A program made the position numbers and the translations under genes. The notes beneath the pieces were generated by a model. The model worked only from the letters and a program-made list of their open reading frames with translations, was not told the DNA's origin and ran no database searches. From the NCBI GenBank assembly GCA_964035015.1, contig OZ036004.1, forward strand, positions 9,015,968 through 9,079,967: a stretch of DNA of 64,000 nt, given 5' to 3'. This DNA comes from Corallium rubrum. Lineage: Eukaryota; Cnidaria; Anthozoa; Scleralcyonacea; Coralliidae. Below are positions 32,471-44,716 of this stretch, in pieces (position 1 is the first letter of the stretch; every line of letters begins with the position of its first letter).

Positions 32471-33118
32471 TTTTCTTTTTATTATATAGATTCAATGCAA
32501 AAGGTGGGAAAATGTTTAATCACGTGATCGATATCTTCACTAGTGAGGATATGGAAAATATGTCACTGCATATTTCTTAGTAAAACACTCCCATCTATAT
32601 AATAAAACGAAATACTGACGCTTCAAGCGGAGCCCTTTATCAGAGTAAAATGACTGCTTATAATCGGAAGCCAAATCTTTGTTGTTGTTGTTGAGGAGGT
32701 GAGAAGGGTGATTGCCCAAAATGCCACACCGGGCTTGATTAATACATTGCAGACTTGTAGTATATATTTATTGGATTATATATACATTATATTTATATTA
32801 CTAATTAGTATAGTGCAAAGGATTACTTAAGCATACACAGAAACGATAACTGTGATCTTCGTTCAACCATGACTTCTGCATGTTAGTCTTAACGGAACAT
32901 TTGTGTTAAAAGCCAAGGCCTGTATGGTTAATTGACCGGGTTGACTCGTCTGATTAGGATCGGTACTGTGGTTTTTAAGCTCATATAATTAAAGCAAATT
33001 TACAAAGAAGAATTGATGCAAACGAATGGTATATCAAACGGTCATTCAAATCTCCTCTTGCGGCCGAGGAAACAGAATTTCGTGACAAGAAGTTAGCCGG
33101 GACTCATGACTCACGTTA

Positions 33119-33307
33119 TTAAGCTTGGTTTTCATATGTCGCCGATCGTCGGCGATTTGTGATTTAGATGCATGTTAAAACGGGAAATGCAGCAGCATGT
33201 TAAGTAATAAAGAACAATACAGAAAAGCAGTGCTTTTATTCTCTTACTTAACATGCATCTAAATCACAAATCGCCGACGATCGGCGACATATGAAAACCA
33301 GGCTTAA
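33119..33307. mobile_element. TTAA-flanked 189-bp near-perfect palindrome
   Basis: TTAA lies at 33119-33122 and 33304-33307. The arms include CATATGTCGCCGATCGTCGG and its complement. No frame. The next 880 bases hold no gene. Confidence 0.75.
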
Positions 33308-34191
33308 ATAACCCTAAAAAATGCGGCGCCATGTTTGGCGTCAAAACGTCCCTTGCAATTGATTCTGCAAGAACGAACAAGCGAACAAAGAACTCACAGG
33401 TAGATATAGAGCGCTCGGCTAACTCGCCAGGATACCGGGATATAACGTATTAATTTGACAGTGTTTATTGTGATTTGTAATTATACTTTTCAGTCATATT
33501 CAACTAATTAAGCTACACAGCTAGTACATAATTGTAAATATGTACAATTGGGGGAAACACCAGGAATAGAAGTCACATGTTGTGTCTACACTCGTGATGG
33601 TCATAAAAAACTTTATAAAATATATAAACACCTCGTGACAGATGTACGACACTGGTGGGATCAAATTTAACGAGACGAAAATACAAAACAAAGAACGGAG
33701 AATGCTAAATCAAAGCGATCAAAGTAAAAGGAGTCAATCCGGAAGCACTTAACAATGAATAATTGATGATTTACAAACATCTATTTACGCTATAAAAAGT
33801 CCCTTCTCCACAACACTTTAGTACTTTTGTTACTAAAAATCTTTGATGTTACCTAATCTTCGTTCTTCTATACCAAAAATATAAAACACTGTCTACGCAG
33901 AACTATACTTTTGTATTTCCTAAATTGTCAGCTGGCGTGTCACTTACTCATGTGATGCCGACAGTTGTTCTGGGACTAGATATTGGTATATTGCATGCAT
34001 CAGTTCTTGTGTAAACACATCATGTGCTTATAGCATGCAGCCTTAAACATGTATGTGTCGAAGAGATGGGAAGTCCCCTCTGGATCGAATCGAACACGGC
34101 TAATAATAATAGACAAGCAATATTTTGGTCACGAAAATCAACAATCGAACTAGTTATTAACATAGCACCACACCTCAAAGCAAGTGGTTTA

Positions 34192-34620
34192 ATAAGACCC
34201 CGTTTACACTAGAGCAAAAGTTATCGTATTCGTGAGGAATCCGGATTAGTTTTGCCGTTTACACACAAAAGAATGAATCCGAAATAAAACCTTTCCGGTT
34301 TGATCACGTATCCGGAGATTTCGAATCCAGAAAAAAAAGTGGAAACTTCGTATCCAAATACTTTTGAATCCGAGAAAATACGTAGTGTGAACGGTTATTC
34401 CGATGAATTCGGATGCTCTTCCGCTCGTAGTCATGTGAGGTTGCGGTGGAACCAACATGGTCAACATATTAACTGAATTAAAGGATTCCAAGTTTAGTGT
34501 AAAGGGCCGAATCTGCGAATACTGTTGTAGTGTAAACGCCTAATGAATCAGAATACTCGGTACGAAGTGAATCCGGAAACATTTACGAATCCGGAAATTT
34601 TTGCCCTAGTGTAAATCCAA
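34192..34620. mobile_element. Diverged foldback with AAGACCCCGTTTACACTAG end
   Basis: The left end is AAGACCCCGTTTACACTAG, the right end TTTTTGCCCTAGTGTAAATC. The interior iterates GAATCCGGA words. It belongs to the GTTTACAC-ended group. Confidence 0.55.
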
Positions 34621-34754
34621 CAAGCTGTCACCAGGACGCATTCGCACTGGTTGTTCCCCTGAGTTTGTTGACAAGACTGTAACACATTATTAGCATGATT
34701 AAGTCTTGGCTTAACTTATAAAATCACAACTTGTTACAAGCTTGTTGAAAACAC

Positions 34755-35241
34755 TTAAAGTGTGTATGAAACGAAAATTAAGTTTGTCTTATTTGAAAGA
34801 ACTCTTAAAATAATGGGGAATATCAATTTACAGCTTTTTCATATTTTACTTAGTTCTTGAGATATTTAGACTTATGTGATATTCAAATGAGATAACTTAT
34901 GGTTCGTTTTTTTTCTAATTAACATATTCGAAAATCGTGAATATGTTTAAGGTTATTGATCAAAATCACTTGTAATTTGTCTTTCATGTTTAGTTGCATG
35001 AACTGTAGCAATAGGCAAAGTTACAAGTGATTTTGATCAATAATCTTAAAAATATTCACGATTTTCGAATATGTTAATTAGAAAAAAACGAACCATAAGT
35101 TATCTCATTTTGAATATCACATGAGTCTAAATATCTCAAGAACTAAGTAAAATATGAAAAAGCTGTAAATTGATATTTCCCATTATTTTAAGAGTTATTT
35201 CAAATAAGACAAACTTAATTTTCGTTTCATATACACTTTAA
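34755..35241. mobile_element. TTAA-target palindromic MITE
   Basis: TTAA lies at 34755-34758 and 35238-35241. It shares GGGGAATATCAATTTACAGC with the elements at 9888 and 37542. It interrupts a host repeat of GTTGTTCAC-like words: the flanks AACAC and CAAGTTGTGG rejoin when it is removed. Confidence 0.8.
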
Positions 35242-35505
35242 CAAGTTGTGGGAGTTTTACTGACGCGTGTTATAGTTAAGCCCGGCGCAACACGCTACGA
35301 TTTTAGTCAGCCGATTTTAGTCGGCTGGTCAACCGATAAAACTCGCTGTTTAGCATACATGTACGTGTTCCATTTCAGCAACTGGAGACACAATTTTTAC
35401 GATCATCAAACCAAACAAATAACTTTAGGAAGAATGAGTGATCAGTGAAAGATAAAAATTGGTAATCGCCACACATGGCATGATGCGATATTTTGACCGA
35501 TTTTA

Positions 35506-35917
35506 CACTCTCCTCCGCAGAGGCTTTTTTTTAATATTCCGTAATGTCCGTAACGAGAGTTCTCGAGAGTTATTTTGATTAGTAATATGACATTTTCACT
35601 CATTCTTACATGAAGTTTTAGGTTAGGGGTTAGGGAGCATGTGGTACACATGGGGACACTAAGGGATGAAAAATGCAATTTCACCCTTCCCTTCACTCTG
35701 CGCGCTCCCTAACCCCTAACCTAAAACTTCATGTAAGAATGAGTGAAAATGTCATATTACTAAATCAAAATAGCTCTCGAGAACTGTCGTTACGGACATT
35801 ACGAAATATTAAATAAGAATGAGTGAAAATGCTCATATTACTAATCAAAATAACTCTCGAGAACTCTCGTTACGGACATTACGAAATATTAAAAAAAAGC
35901 CTCTGCGGAGGAGAGTG
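35506..35917. mobile_element. Mutator-like MITE with 9-bp duplication CCGATTTTA
   Basis: The ends CACTCTCCTCCGCAGAGGC and inverted arms of over 60 bp are flanked by CCGATTTTA at 35497-35505 and 35918-35926. One arm carries an internal duplication of the GAATGAGTGAAAATG block. Confidence 0.8.
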
Positions 35918-36101
35918 CCGATTTTAGGCTAAGGTTACACACAATAATGTGTCGCAACGGCATTGCGAGATAAATCGGTGTGTGTAACATACCAAGTCGA
36001 CACCGATTTATGCCTTGCTGAAGCATTGCAAGTTTTTGATAAGGGATCAAAAACTTGCAACAAAAATCTGCAACGCCGCACAAATCGAACAAGTGTAACC
36101 A

Positions 36102-36530
36102 GTGCTGTAATAGTTACATAATTTTTGTAACTAGTTACAGTTACATCATCAGAAAAGTAAGTAGTTACCGATACAAGTTACAAGGGAAAAGAAGTAACTA
36201 GTTACAGTTACAAAGTTACTTTATAAATTGTGTAACTAGTTACAATTATAATTACAAAGTTACACTTATTTTTTCGCTCGGCTATTAAAATCGAGAAAGC
36301 ATGTAAACTAAGCTGGACGTGTTTTAGTTTACGCAAATTCGACAATGATGATAGATAGGCTTTAACTTTCGGTGAACAAAGTAAACAAGTTAGCTTTAGG
36401 TTTGTCCCGCTACTGATTTGAACTGGAACATCGTTTCCAAGCGCGGCCATGGATTTGATACTGGCTGTGCTGAAGACATCTTGATACGCTACTACGTGTG
36501 TAATCACTCACGTCGACAAATGAATGAATA
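36102..36530. mobile_element. hAT remnant with BED-finger-like frame
   Basis: The left end starts CAGTGCTGTAATAGTTAC with repeated GTAACTAGTTAC, a terminal pattern common in hAT elements. A minus-strand frame at 36208-36507 contains LTCLLC, then SNLRKLKH and a second His, as in the BED zinc finger of hAT transposases. The frame points towards the terminus rather than away from it, so this is an internally deleted or rearranged copy. Confidence 0.4.
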
Positions 36531-36847
36531 AATGCACGTGTATTAATATCGCATTGCATATAGATTGTCCAGAATGCATTGCAGCGGCGTATGATGAAGA
36601 TTAGAGTCTGAATACGACGTTGAACGACTACTCACAGCACTGAGACAAGACGCCTGGTCAGGCGTTCACTCGGGCTACTGCAAAATCACAGTGCTATGCA
36701 GTGCCAAGGTCTAAAGTCTATTAAACACATTGGTCACAGACAAAAGTCAATAGAAAACACAATTTGCAATAACAAAACACGATTGCCTGTATTTATTAAC
36801 GTATTTCCACGCATGTACACAAGCGTTCATATGTCGAGTCCCTTCAG

Positions 36848-37168
36848 GTATTAAATATCAACAACAACTATCAACGGCGTGTGTGTTTGTAAGTGTATAT
36901 AATATCAAGATATTTGCCAGCGACATTACTGACCAATAACTATATCTGTGAACACACAGAATACATCCGAGACGAGTGATCAGACATCAGGAAAGCAAAG
37001 AAAGAAACACCGGTCAATATGTCAAGTCTCTTCGCCTTTAATTACACAGCTTCATGTTTACCTAGAAAGTGTCACCTGCAAGTTCTCTTAATGAACGGCG
37101 TGTGCGATTGTAAGTGTATATAATATCAAGATACTTGCCAGCGACATTACTGCCCAATAACTATGATC
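36848..37168. repeat. Direct repeat of about 75 bp
   Basis: GTAAGTGTATATAATATCAA plus GCCAGCGACATTACTG occurs at about 36880-36951 and 37108-37168. No gene is seen between. Confidence 0.6.
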
Positions 37169-37541
37169 GTTTAAATAACTACGTCCAAGAACACCTTGGT
37201 TTAATAACCCTTGAGGTGTTGAGTTCACCAAAAGCGAAAAGGGTTTAATAGTCGGCCTGACCGGAAAACATGGCTGGTACCGGAAGTAAAAAGTGCAAAA
37301 ATGCAATTTTGTGACACGGAAAAAAACAACAAAACAGAAACAGAAACGGAGCCGAAACCTAGACTCGGTCTACCTATCGGTAGCCCGAGTAATTATGCCA
37401 AATTTCTTTTGTTCAAGGTCCGCCCATCCTTAGTTTATTTTTATACTTTTTATTTTTCTTCAACACAAATTGATGTGTGTAGCCCGGTGACCAATTTATC
37501 TCGCAATACCTTGCACACAAATCGGTGTGTGTAACCGTAGC

Positions 37542-37973
37542 TTAAAGTGTATATGAAACGAAAATTAAGTTTGTCTTATTTGAAAGAACCCTTAAAATAA
37601 CGGGGAATATCAATTTACACCTTTTTTATATTTTACTTAGTTCTTGAGATATTTAGACTTATGTGATATTCAAATGAGAACAAATGAGATGTTCGAAAAT
37701 CGTGAATATTTTTAAGATTATTGAACGAAACACTTGAAACTTTGCATATTGCTGTAAAGACAAGTAATTTTGATCAATAATCTTAAAAAATATTCACGAT
37801 TTTCGAATATGTTAATTAGAAAAAACGAACCATAAGTTATCTCATTTGAATATCACATCTAAATATCTCATGAACTAAGTAAAATATGAAAAAGCTGTCA
37901 ATTGATATTCCCCATTATTTTAAGAGTTCTTTCAAATAAGACAAACTTAATTTTCGTTTCATATACACTTTAA
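37542..37973. mobile_element. TTAA-target palindromic MITE
   Basis: TTAA lies at both ends, with end motif TTAAAGTGTATATGAAACGA. It is closely related to the element at 34755-35241 and has lost part of the left inner arm. Confidence 0.8.
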
Positions 37974-38142
37974 ATAGGACAATGTCAAGCCAGTTATTGA
38001 TATCGCACACGTAACGATTTTTGTCAAAAGTCCAAAATTTAAAATCGGCCGAGTAAAATCGTAGGGTGTTGCACCCGGCTTAAGGCTTACTATGGTTGTT
38101 CAGATATTTCATAAGCAATCCATCATATAAATTCTCATATGG

Positions 38143-41100
38143 ACTAACCTGCTGAATCCTCTGATTCTAGTTTCGTCTTAATAGCGTTTTGAAGTTTTGG
38201 GGAAGGTTTCTTTGCTCGGGCATCGTTTGGGTCTTTCGCGTTGAATGGTCCCACTTCACGCACAAGAGCAAGAGCTTGTCTCTAGAAAAAGATAAAGGCA
38301 GAAATTCAAAACGCGCGGCGGAACAGTGGAGGATAGGGAGGCTTAAGCCCCCGGCCAATATTTCTAGTATTATTTTATTTTATTAGCTTTGCCATCTAGT
38401 TATGTACATAAATACTGAAAATAATAACACTAAAAAGAAGATGGCTGGGTATCCGCAACAGCATGGCCAATTACTGCGGGCCCACAAAAGACTGAAAACA
38501 ATAAATATAGAAAATTGACAATAAAATAATAATTACAGTTCTAATAACAACAGTTTATTGGGCCTAATAGGCTCCGTGAGTTGTTGCATCTTGGACAGAT
38601 CGTCTTAAATGTACGTGGATCTTCACAGTCATACATTTTCTCCAAGGCAGTGAAATAGTAATTAAACATTACAGACTTTGAAGTATCTTTGAAGTATCTT
38701 TGAAGATACAGTGGAACCTCGTCAATACGACCTTGTCGGGCCAAAAAAAACGTGGTCGTAAAAACGGGCTGGTCGTATTAACGAGGTGGTATTACAGTAC
38801 TTAGAATGTATTCAGGCCAGAAAAAAGTGGTCGTAATAACGGGGTGGTCATATTAACTGGGGGAGTATTACACTACTAAGAATGTATTCAGGCCAGAAAA
38901 AAGTGGTCGTAATAACGAGGTGGTCGTATTATCGAGGGAGTATTACAGTACTTAGAATGTATTCAGGCCAGAAAAAAGTGGTCGTAATAACGGGGTGGTC
39001 GTATTAACGAGGTGGTCTTACTAAAGCCCCGGTCAAACGGGGAGTTGATGAGAGTTGGCAAGCGAGAGTTTGTCTGAGAGTTTTCTCAACTCTCATGCCC
39101 CGGTCAAACGAGGATGAGAGTTGATAAGAGTTGATGAGAGTTGGCCATGAGAGTTGACGAGAGTTGTAGGATTTACCGCGCGTAGCAGGGTAGGAACGAA
39201 TTTTGAGGTAAACAAAGTACTAAACTCTCATCAACTCTCATATGCCAACTCTCATGACCGGTCAAACGAGCAAAAACTCTCATTAAAATTTGAACCAGCT
39301 CAAAGTTGATGAGAGTTGATAAGAGTGCATGAGAGTCGATGAGAGTTGGTAGTCAAACGCGACCGAGAGTTGCAACTCTCATCGACTCTCATCCTCGTTT
39401 GACCGGGCCTTATTACAGTACTTAGAATGTATTCGGGCCAGAAAAAAGTGGTCGTAAAAACGGGGTAGTTGTATTAACGGGGTGGTCTTACTAATACAGT
39501 ACTTAGAATGTATTCAGGCCAGAAAAAAGTGGTCGTAAAAACGGGGTGGTCGTATTAACGAGGTGGTATTACATTACTTAGAGTGTATTCAGGCCAGAAA
39601 AAATGTGGTCGTAATAACGGGGTGGTCGTATTAACGGGGAAGTATTACATTACTTAGAATGTATTCAGGCCAGAAAAAAGTGGTCGTAATAACGAGGTGG
39701 TCGTATTAACGGGGTGGTCGTATTATCGAGGGAATATTACACTACTTAGAATGTATTCAGGCGGGTTCCACTGTAACAGTCTTATCATATTATTGAATTA
39801 ACCCATCCTATAATAACCATCTTCCGCCGCCACTGCAAAAATTCAAATTCAAAGTCATCATATTTTGCCTATAGACAAATTCGAATCCCACATTGCTTCA
39901 CACCAACTCTAACAAACCAAAGAAAAGGCTTACCTTTCCCTTATCCACGTGTGTCGACTTTTTCTTCCCCATATTTACCGGGACATTTTCGTCGAAGATC
40001 AGGTCATCGTCGCACTTCAAGCCACGTCCCAGGAGCGGAGTTTGGCACAGCCGGCTCGATACATCTTTCGAAGACGTCGTTTCAGCACAAGTTCGAGAAG
40101 ACTTTGTGGTGGGAGAAGAACTTGATTCATGTCCGCTCCGCCGTTGTACTTTGTTGGCTTTTAGAAATGCTGAAGCCGATACGATATGACGAGTTTCTTT
40201 TTCGTCTAAAATTTTAAGAATAGGAAATTTTTCCTTCACTGATTTTAAATACAGCCAGGCAGATTTATTCATTAACTTCAGTTGATGGCAGCATACAAAA
40301 GATGGTAGAAGTAGAGTGGAGTGAAGAAGAGTGGATTAGAGTCGAGTAGAGTGGGGTAGGGTAGAGTGGAGGTGAAGTGGAGGTGGAGTGGAGTGGGGTA
40401 GGGTAGGGTAGGGTAGGGTAGGGTAGGGTAGGGTAGGGTAGGGTAGAGTAGAGTAGAGTAGGGTAGGGCAGGGCAGGGCAGGGCAGGGCAGGGCAGGGCA
40501 GGGCAGGGCAGGGCAGGGCAGGGCAGAGCAGAGCAGAGCAGAGCAGAGCAGAGCAGAGCAGAGCAGAGTAGAGTAGAGCAGAGCAGAGTAGAGTAAAGTA
40601 CCTTTCTCATCGTCCTGATGTAACTGCCGCATAAGATTTCTTGAGCCCACGGAAGGGATTTTCAGCAAATTAAGACTAAAAGACAAACACACGCGAAATC
40701 ATCAAACGTTTAAGAATAGATAATGAAAATATAACATAATTATAAGAATGTGCGTCTTTGCCAGACTATAGTAGTAGTTCAGTCTCGGCGGGTTTCGCTG
40801 TATAGGCTTTGGTTCCAAATGTGAAAAGTGAAAACACAATATCAATAAGATATAACATCAACTTACAAATCTTCCGAAGGACCATCTTGATCTTTCGACG
40901 ATTCACCTAAGTAAGAAAAACACCCCATTTTAGGAAGTCTCGACAATTTGACTCAAAACTCAAAAAATACAAAAAACAAACCAAAAACAAGCGAGACTCG
41001 ACTATTCATTTGTGTTTTTAAAAAGGGCCATATTAGAATACAAATGATTAAGATATGAATAATGCAGCTATACAGCACCATAAATGGCCCTGCGCACTAG

Positions 41101-44100
41101 TTACGTATATTTACCATTTTACCAACGCTGCCAACCCACCATAAATGGCCCTGGGCACTACAATCCTGGACAAAAGTGCTTGTTATCCAGGATTGTCTGA
41201 AAATGACGAATTTATGATTTTTCAATAAAACACAGCATTTTAAATTTGTAACATTGCAAAAGATATAGTTTAATAAAAGAGCCCCCGTCTCTGCTCCCCC
41301 TTAGCCCCTCAATGGGGAAGGGATCACTGGAGCAGAGTCTCTGCAGAGTTCCCACCCGCACCGGTACCACCCGCACGAGAGCTCTCATTTAATTTGCATA
41401 TTCACTGAACCATCTATACACCACAAACAATCTGTTGTTCATGCATGTGGGAGCGTATTTGCGTCATTTTGGAACAAACTGCGCAGAATCGTCGCGTTCA
41501 AATTGGGTTTTTCTTCAATGTTGTCTAATTCCCCATTTTCAGACAATCCTGGACAAAAGCGCTTGGGACACTATGCGACAATCGTCAAAATCGGCAAAGT
41601 GTCCCAACAATTTTATCCAGGATTGTCTGAAAATGACGAATTTATGATTTTTCAGTAAAACACAGCATTTTAACTTTGTAACATTGCAAAAGATATACAG
41701 TTTAATAAAAGAGCCCCCGTCTCTGCTCCCCCTTAGCCCCTCAATGGGGAAGGGATCACTGGAGCAGAGTCTCTGCAGAGTTCCCACCCGCACCGGTACC
41801 ACCCGCACGAGAGCTCTTACTTAATTTGCATATTCACTGAACCATGCATCTATACACCACAAACAACCTGTTGTTCATGCATGTGGGAGCGTATTTGTGT
41901 CATTTTGGAACAAACTGCGCAGAATCGTCGCGTTCGAATTGTTTTTTTCTTCGATTTTGTCTAATTCGTCATTTTCAGACAATCCTGGACAAAAGTGCTT
42001 GCATGGGACACTATGCGACAATCGTCAAAATCGGCAAAGTGTCCCAACAATTTTGTCCAGGATTGTAGTTACGTATATATTTACCATTTTACCAACATAC
42101 CTGCATTTGACTTAGTGTTTCCTTCTTGTTTTCCCTTCCAAGCACTCAGGTGTTCCTTACCAGCATTCGAAGCCAGGCTCTTCAGGGTAACTTTTTCTTT
42201 TCGTGTTGGAGCTGCGTGAGACGATACTGTGTTCCCTTGGTAGAAGAACGTTTCCGAAGCAATTTTCTCCTTGAGTTTGCTGGCAGGAGGCTTACAAGGC
42301 GCCCCATATCTAAGGAAAAACAACCAAAAATAACAAATATAAACAATTGCCCGTACCAAAAAAGATGGCGACTTGTACATTTAACCGCAAATCCTTTGCG
42401 TGCTATAAATATTGTTTCTTGTACAATTATCGGAAGATAAGGTTTTAAAACGATCAACTTTGGTGGGAATGAATCCATCTTAACTTGATAAAGCATGCTT
42501 ACACACGCAAAAACGCACACTCTGTGTCAGACCGTATGCAGAATGATGTCAGATCTGTTCAGAAAAATGTAGCGACCCCTGATACAGCCTGTTGCAGTAT
42601 TAGCTACGATACACCTATGATAACATTTAACAATTATTAGCCAAAGGCGAGGTGAATATTGGTGTATAATAACCGAGACGAAGTCGAGGTTATTATTCAC
42701 CGATATTCACTGAGCCTGAGGCGAATAATTGTTTTAGTATAAATACACATTTTCGTACTTTTAGGAAGAGCATTTTCTTTAAAATCGTTAATTTCCTTGT
42801 CTGTCGCATTGACAACTTTGGCTGGCGGTCATTTTAAATAAACGCTGTAGGTGATTATCGAGAATTAATCCGAAGTAGTTCGACCAATTAGCGCGCGTGA
42901 TTTTCTATAATCACCTGTGTATTTATACTAAATCTGTATCATACCTGCAGGTGCAACAGACTGTTCAGAACAGATTCTGTCAAACTGTATCAGTTTGATA
43001 TAACAGACTGAACAGGTATGTTGTCTACGGAGCTGTCGCAGTCTGTTAGAAATTCTAACTAAATGTTTATACATCAGGGCTAGTACATTCTGTAGCTGTC
43101 AGGCTGTAAAGCATTGTGGTTACAGATCTGATATCAGAGCTGATCAGACTCTGCGTTTTTACAGGTGTAGTTGTTATTTGAGTTGATTTGAGGTCGCAAA
43201 GCATTGTGGTTAAATGTACCGCCGCCATCTTTTTTAGATGGCCAGTTATGGGATCAAGCTTTTTTGATATCAAGCGTTATCAAAGTCTGCCTGCCAAAGC
43301 CAAAAGCTGAATAATACTAAATAATTCTTGATATAAAAAAATTGAATTCATAGTTGTTTTATTTATACATTTTTAGTTGAAAATATAGAGAAAAACAGTC
43401 TACCACAAAACCAAAAAAAATGCAATTCAAAGATTGTTGCTTTTTTCCCGCGCTTTTCTTCAGTTTGCCTAGCTGGGCATGCCGTCACGTCAGCGCATGC
43501 ACGGTAAGTCATTTTCCCCACAGATAAGGAACCAATTGTACCAGCATTGTGGATCAATCACAGCGGCAACTATAAATGAATTTATATGAAGTAACGCACC
43601 GCTGTTGACACTCCATCCTTTTTGAACGCATCTTGCTGTATTCCCTTCTGACGTGATATTCACAGAAATCCCCAAAAGATCTATAAGTAAATCAATTAAT
43701 ATTATATAATGCTCGCTGGGTAGCTGGTGGTGCTCTTGTTTATTAAAACCTGATATTCTTTTCAGGATTGTCCCTTCAGTCTTCATAATAGATATGCACA
43801 ACGACAAACGCCCTGATTCGGGTACAGCCTCGTCCCCAGGGCATTTTGCCTCCACGTTGGGAGTCGGCGAAAATGGCCCTGGCATCGGCTGGTCGATTCT
43901 ATAATCGGATTGGCCGGTTTAAAAACTTGATTAATTCAGATACAGTGTAATTTATTCATCAAAATATGAATTGCAATAAATCCACTCTGCGAAGTTCATG
44001 CAAAGAATTGTAACGATAGCTTTGGTTAAAGGCAAGAACAACATTAGATATATGTTTCTTCCCGACATTTAAATGTATCCTGGATAATCGTGGGGAGCTG

Positions 44101-44640
44101 AGTATCATGATGAATAATGCTAGCCAGTTGCATTTATGATAAAGGTTCACATGAGTGATTCGGCAGAGCATTAAATATTTCTTATTTATTATTCATGCAT
44201 ACGTATTATACGAAAACGAAACACAAAGACCGCATAAATTTTCTTGCCAAAACACCCCAAAATTCTGGGTGTCACGTGACCAGCCGATGCCAGGGCCATT
44301 TTCGCCGACCTCCCAACGTGGAGGCAAAATGCCCTGGGGACGAGGTTGATTCGGGTAGCCATGCACGACTCACTTGTTCACAAAATTTGAACATTTGGAT
44401 CCATCTGCTTTCCTCGTTCCCTGGCATCGTCCAAAATCCTGAGACACGCCCATCATCATCACTTTCTTAGGGTTGTCAATGGTGAGGGCAACGTCCTTGG
44501 ATTGCTTCTGATAAGTGAAAAAATAGTTGAAATAATTAAGAGAGAGAAATCCCACTAGCTGACCCAAGAGACTTAGAATAGTAATAATAGTAATGATAAT
44601 GATGATAATGACAATGATAATAATAATGATAATAATAATG

Positions 44641-44716
<76 letters not shown>

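Larger units (their letters stand above)
35276..38083. mobile_element. 2.8-kb TTAA element with three more elements nested inside
   Basis: The ends are TTAAGCCCGGCGCAACACGC and the inverted GGGTGTTGCACCCGGCTTAA. The inside holds a 9-bp-duplication element (35506-35917), a foldback with GGTTACACAC ends (about 35930-37541) that itself carries a hAT remnant, and a TTAA MITE (37542-37973). Confidence 0.75.

Noticed and set aside
38541-38744. 67-codon minus-strand frame with ICPRCNN and an AATAAA signal
   Set aside because: Its first third is the terminal repeat of the pogo-like MITE, it lies in an MCM10 intron and I recognise no family. The two cysteines alone do not make it the missing MCM10 zinc domain.
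38709-39773. A CRISPR-like array of repeats and spacers
   Set aside because: Units are contiguous minisatellite copies inside a transposon with terminal inverted repeats and TA flanks; there are no unique spacers and the genome is eukaryotic.
40278-40692. Telomere-like (GGGTA)n array and Leu/Pro-rich frames
   Set aside because: The pentamer is not an animal telomere repeat (TTAGGG), it changes to GGGCA and GAGCA, and it lies inside an MCM10 intron.
43490-43885. 131-codon minus-strand frame as a separate gene
   Set aside because: It spans MCM10 exon 9 in another frame, intron sequence on both sides and the end of a MITE. The exon 9 frame matches the MCM10 zinc finger instead.
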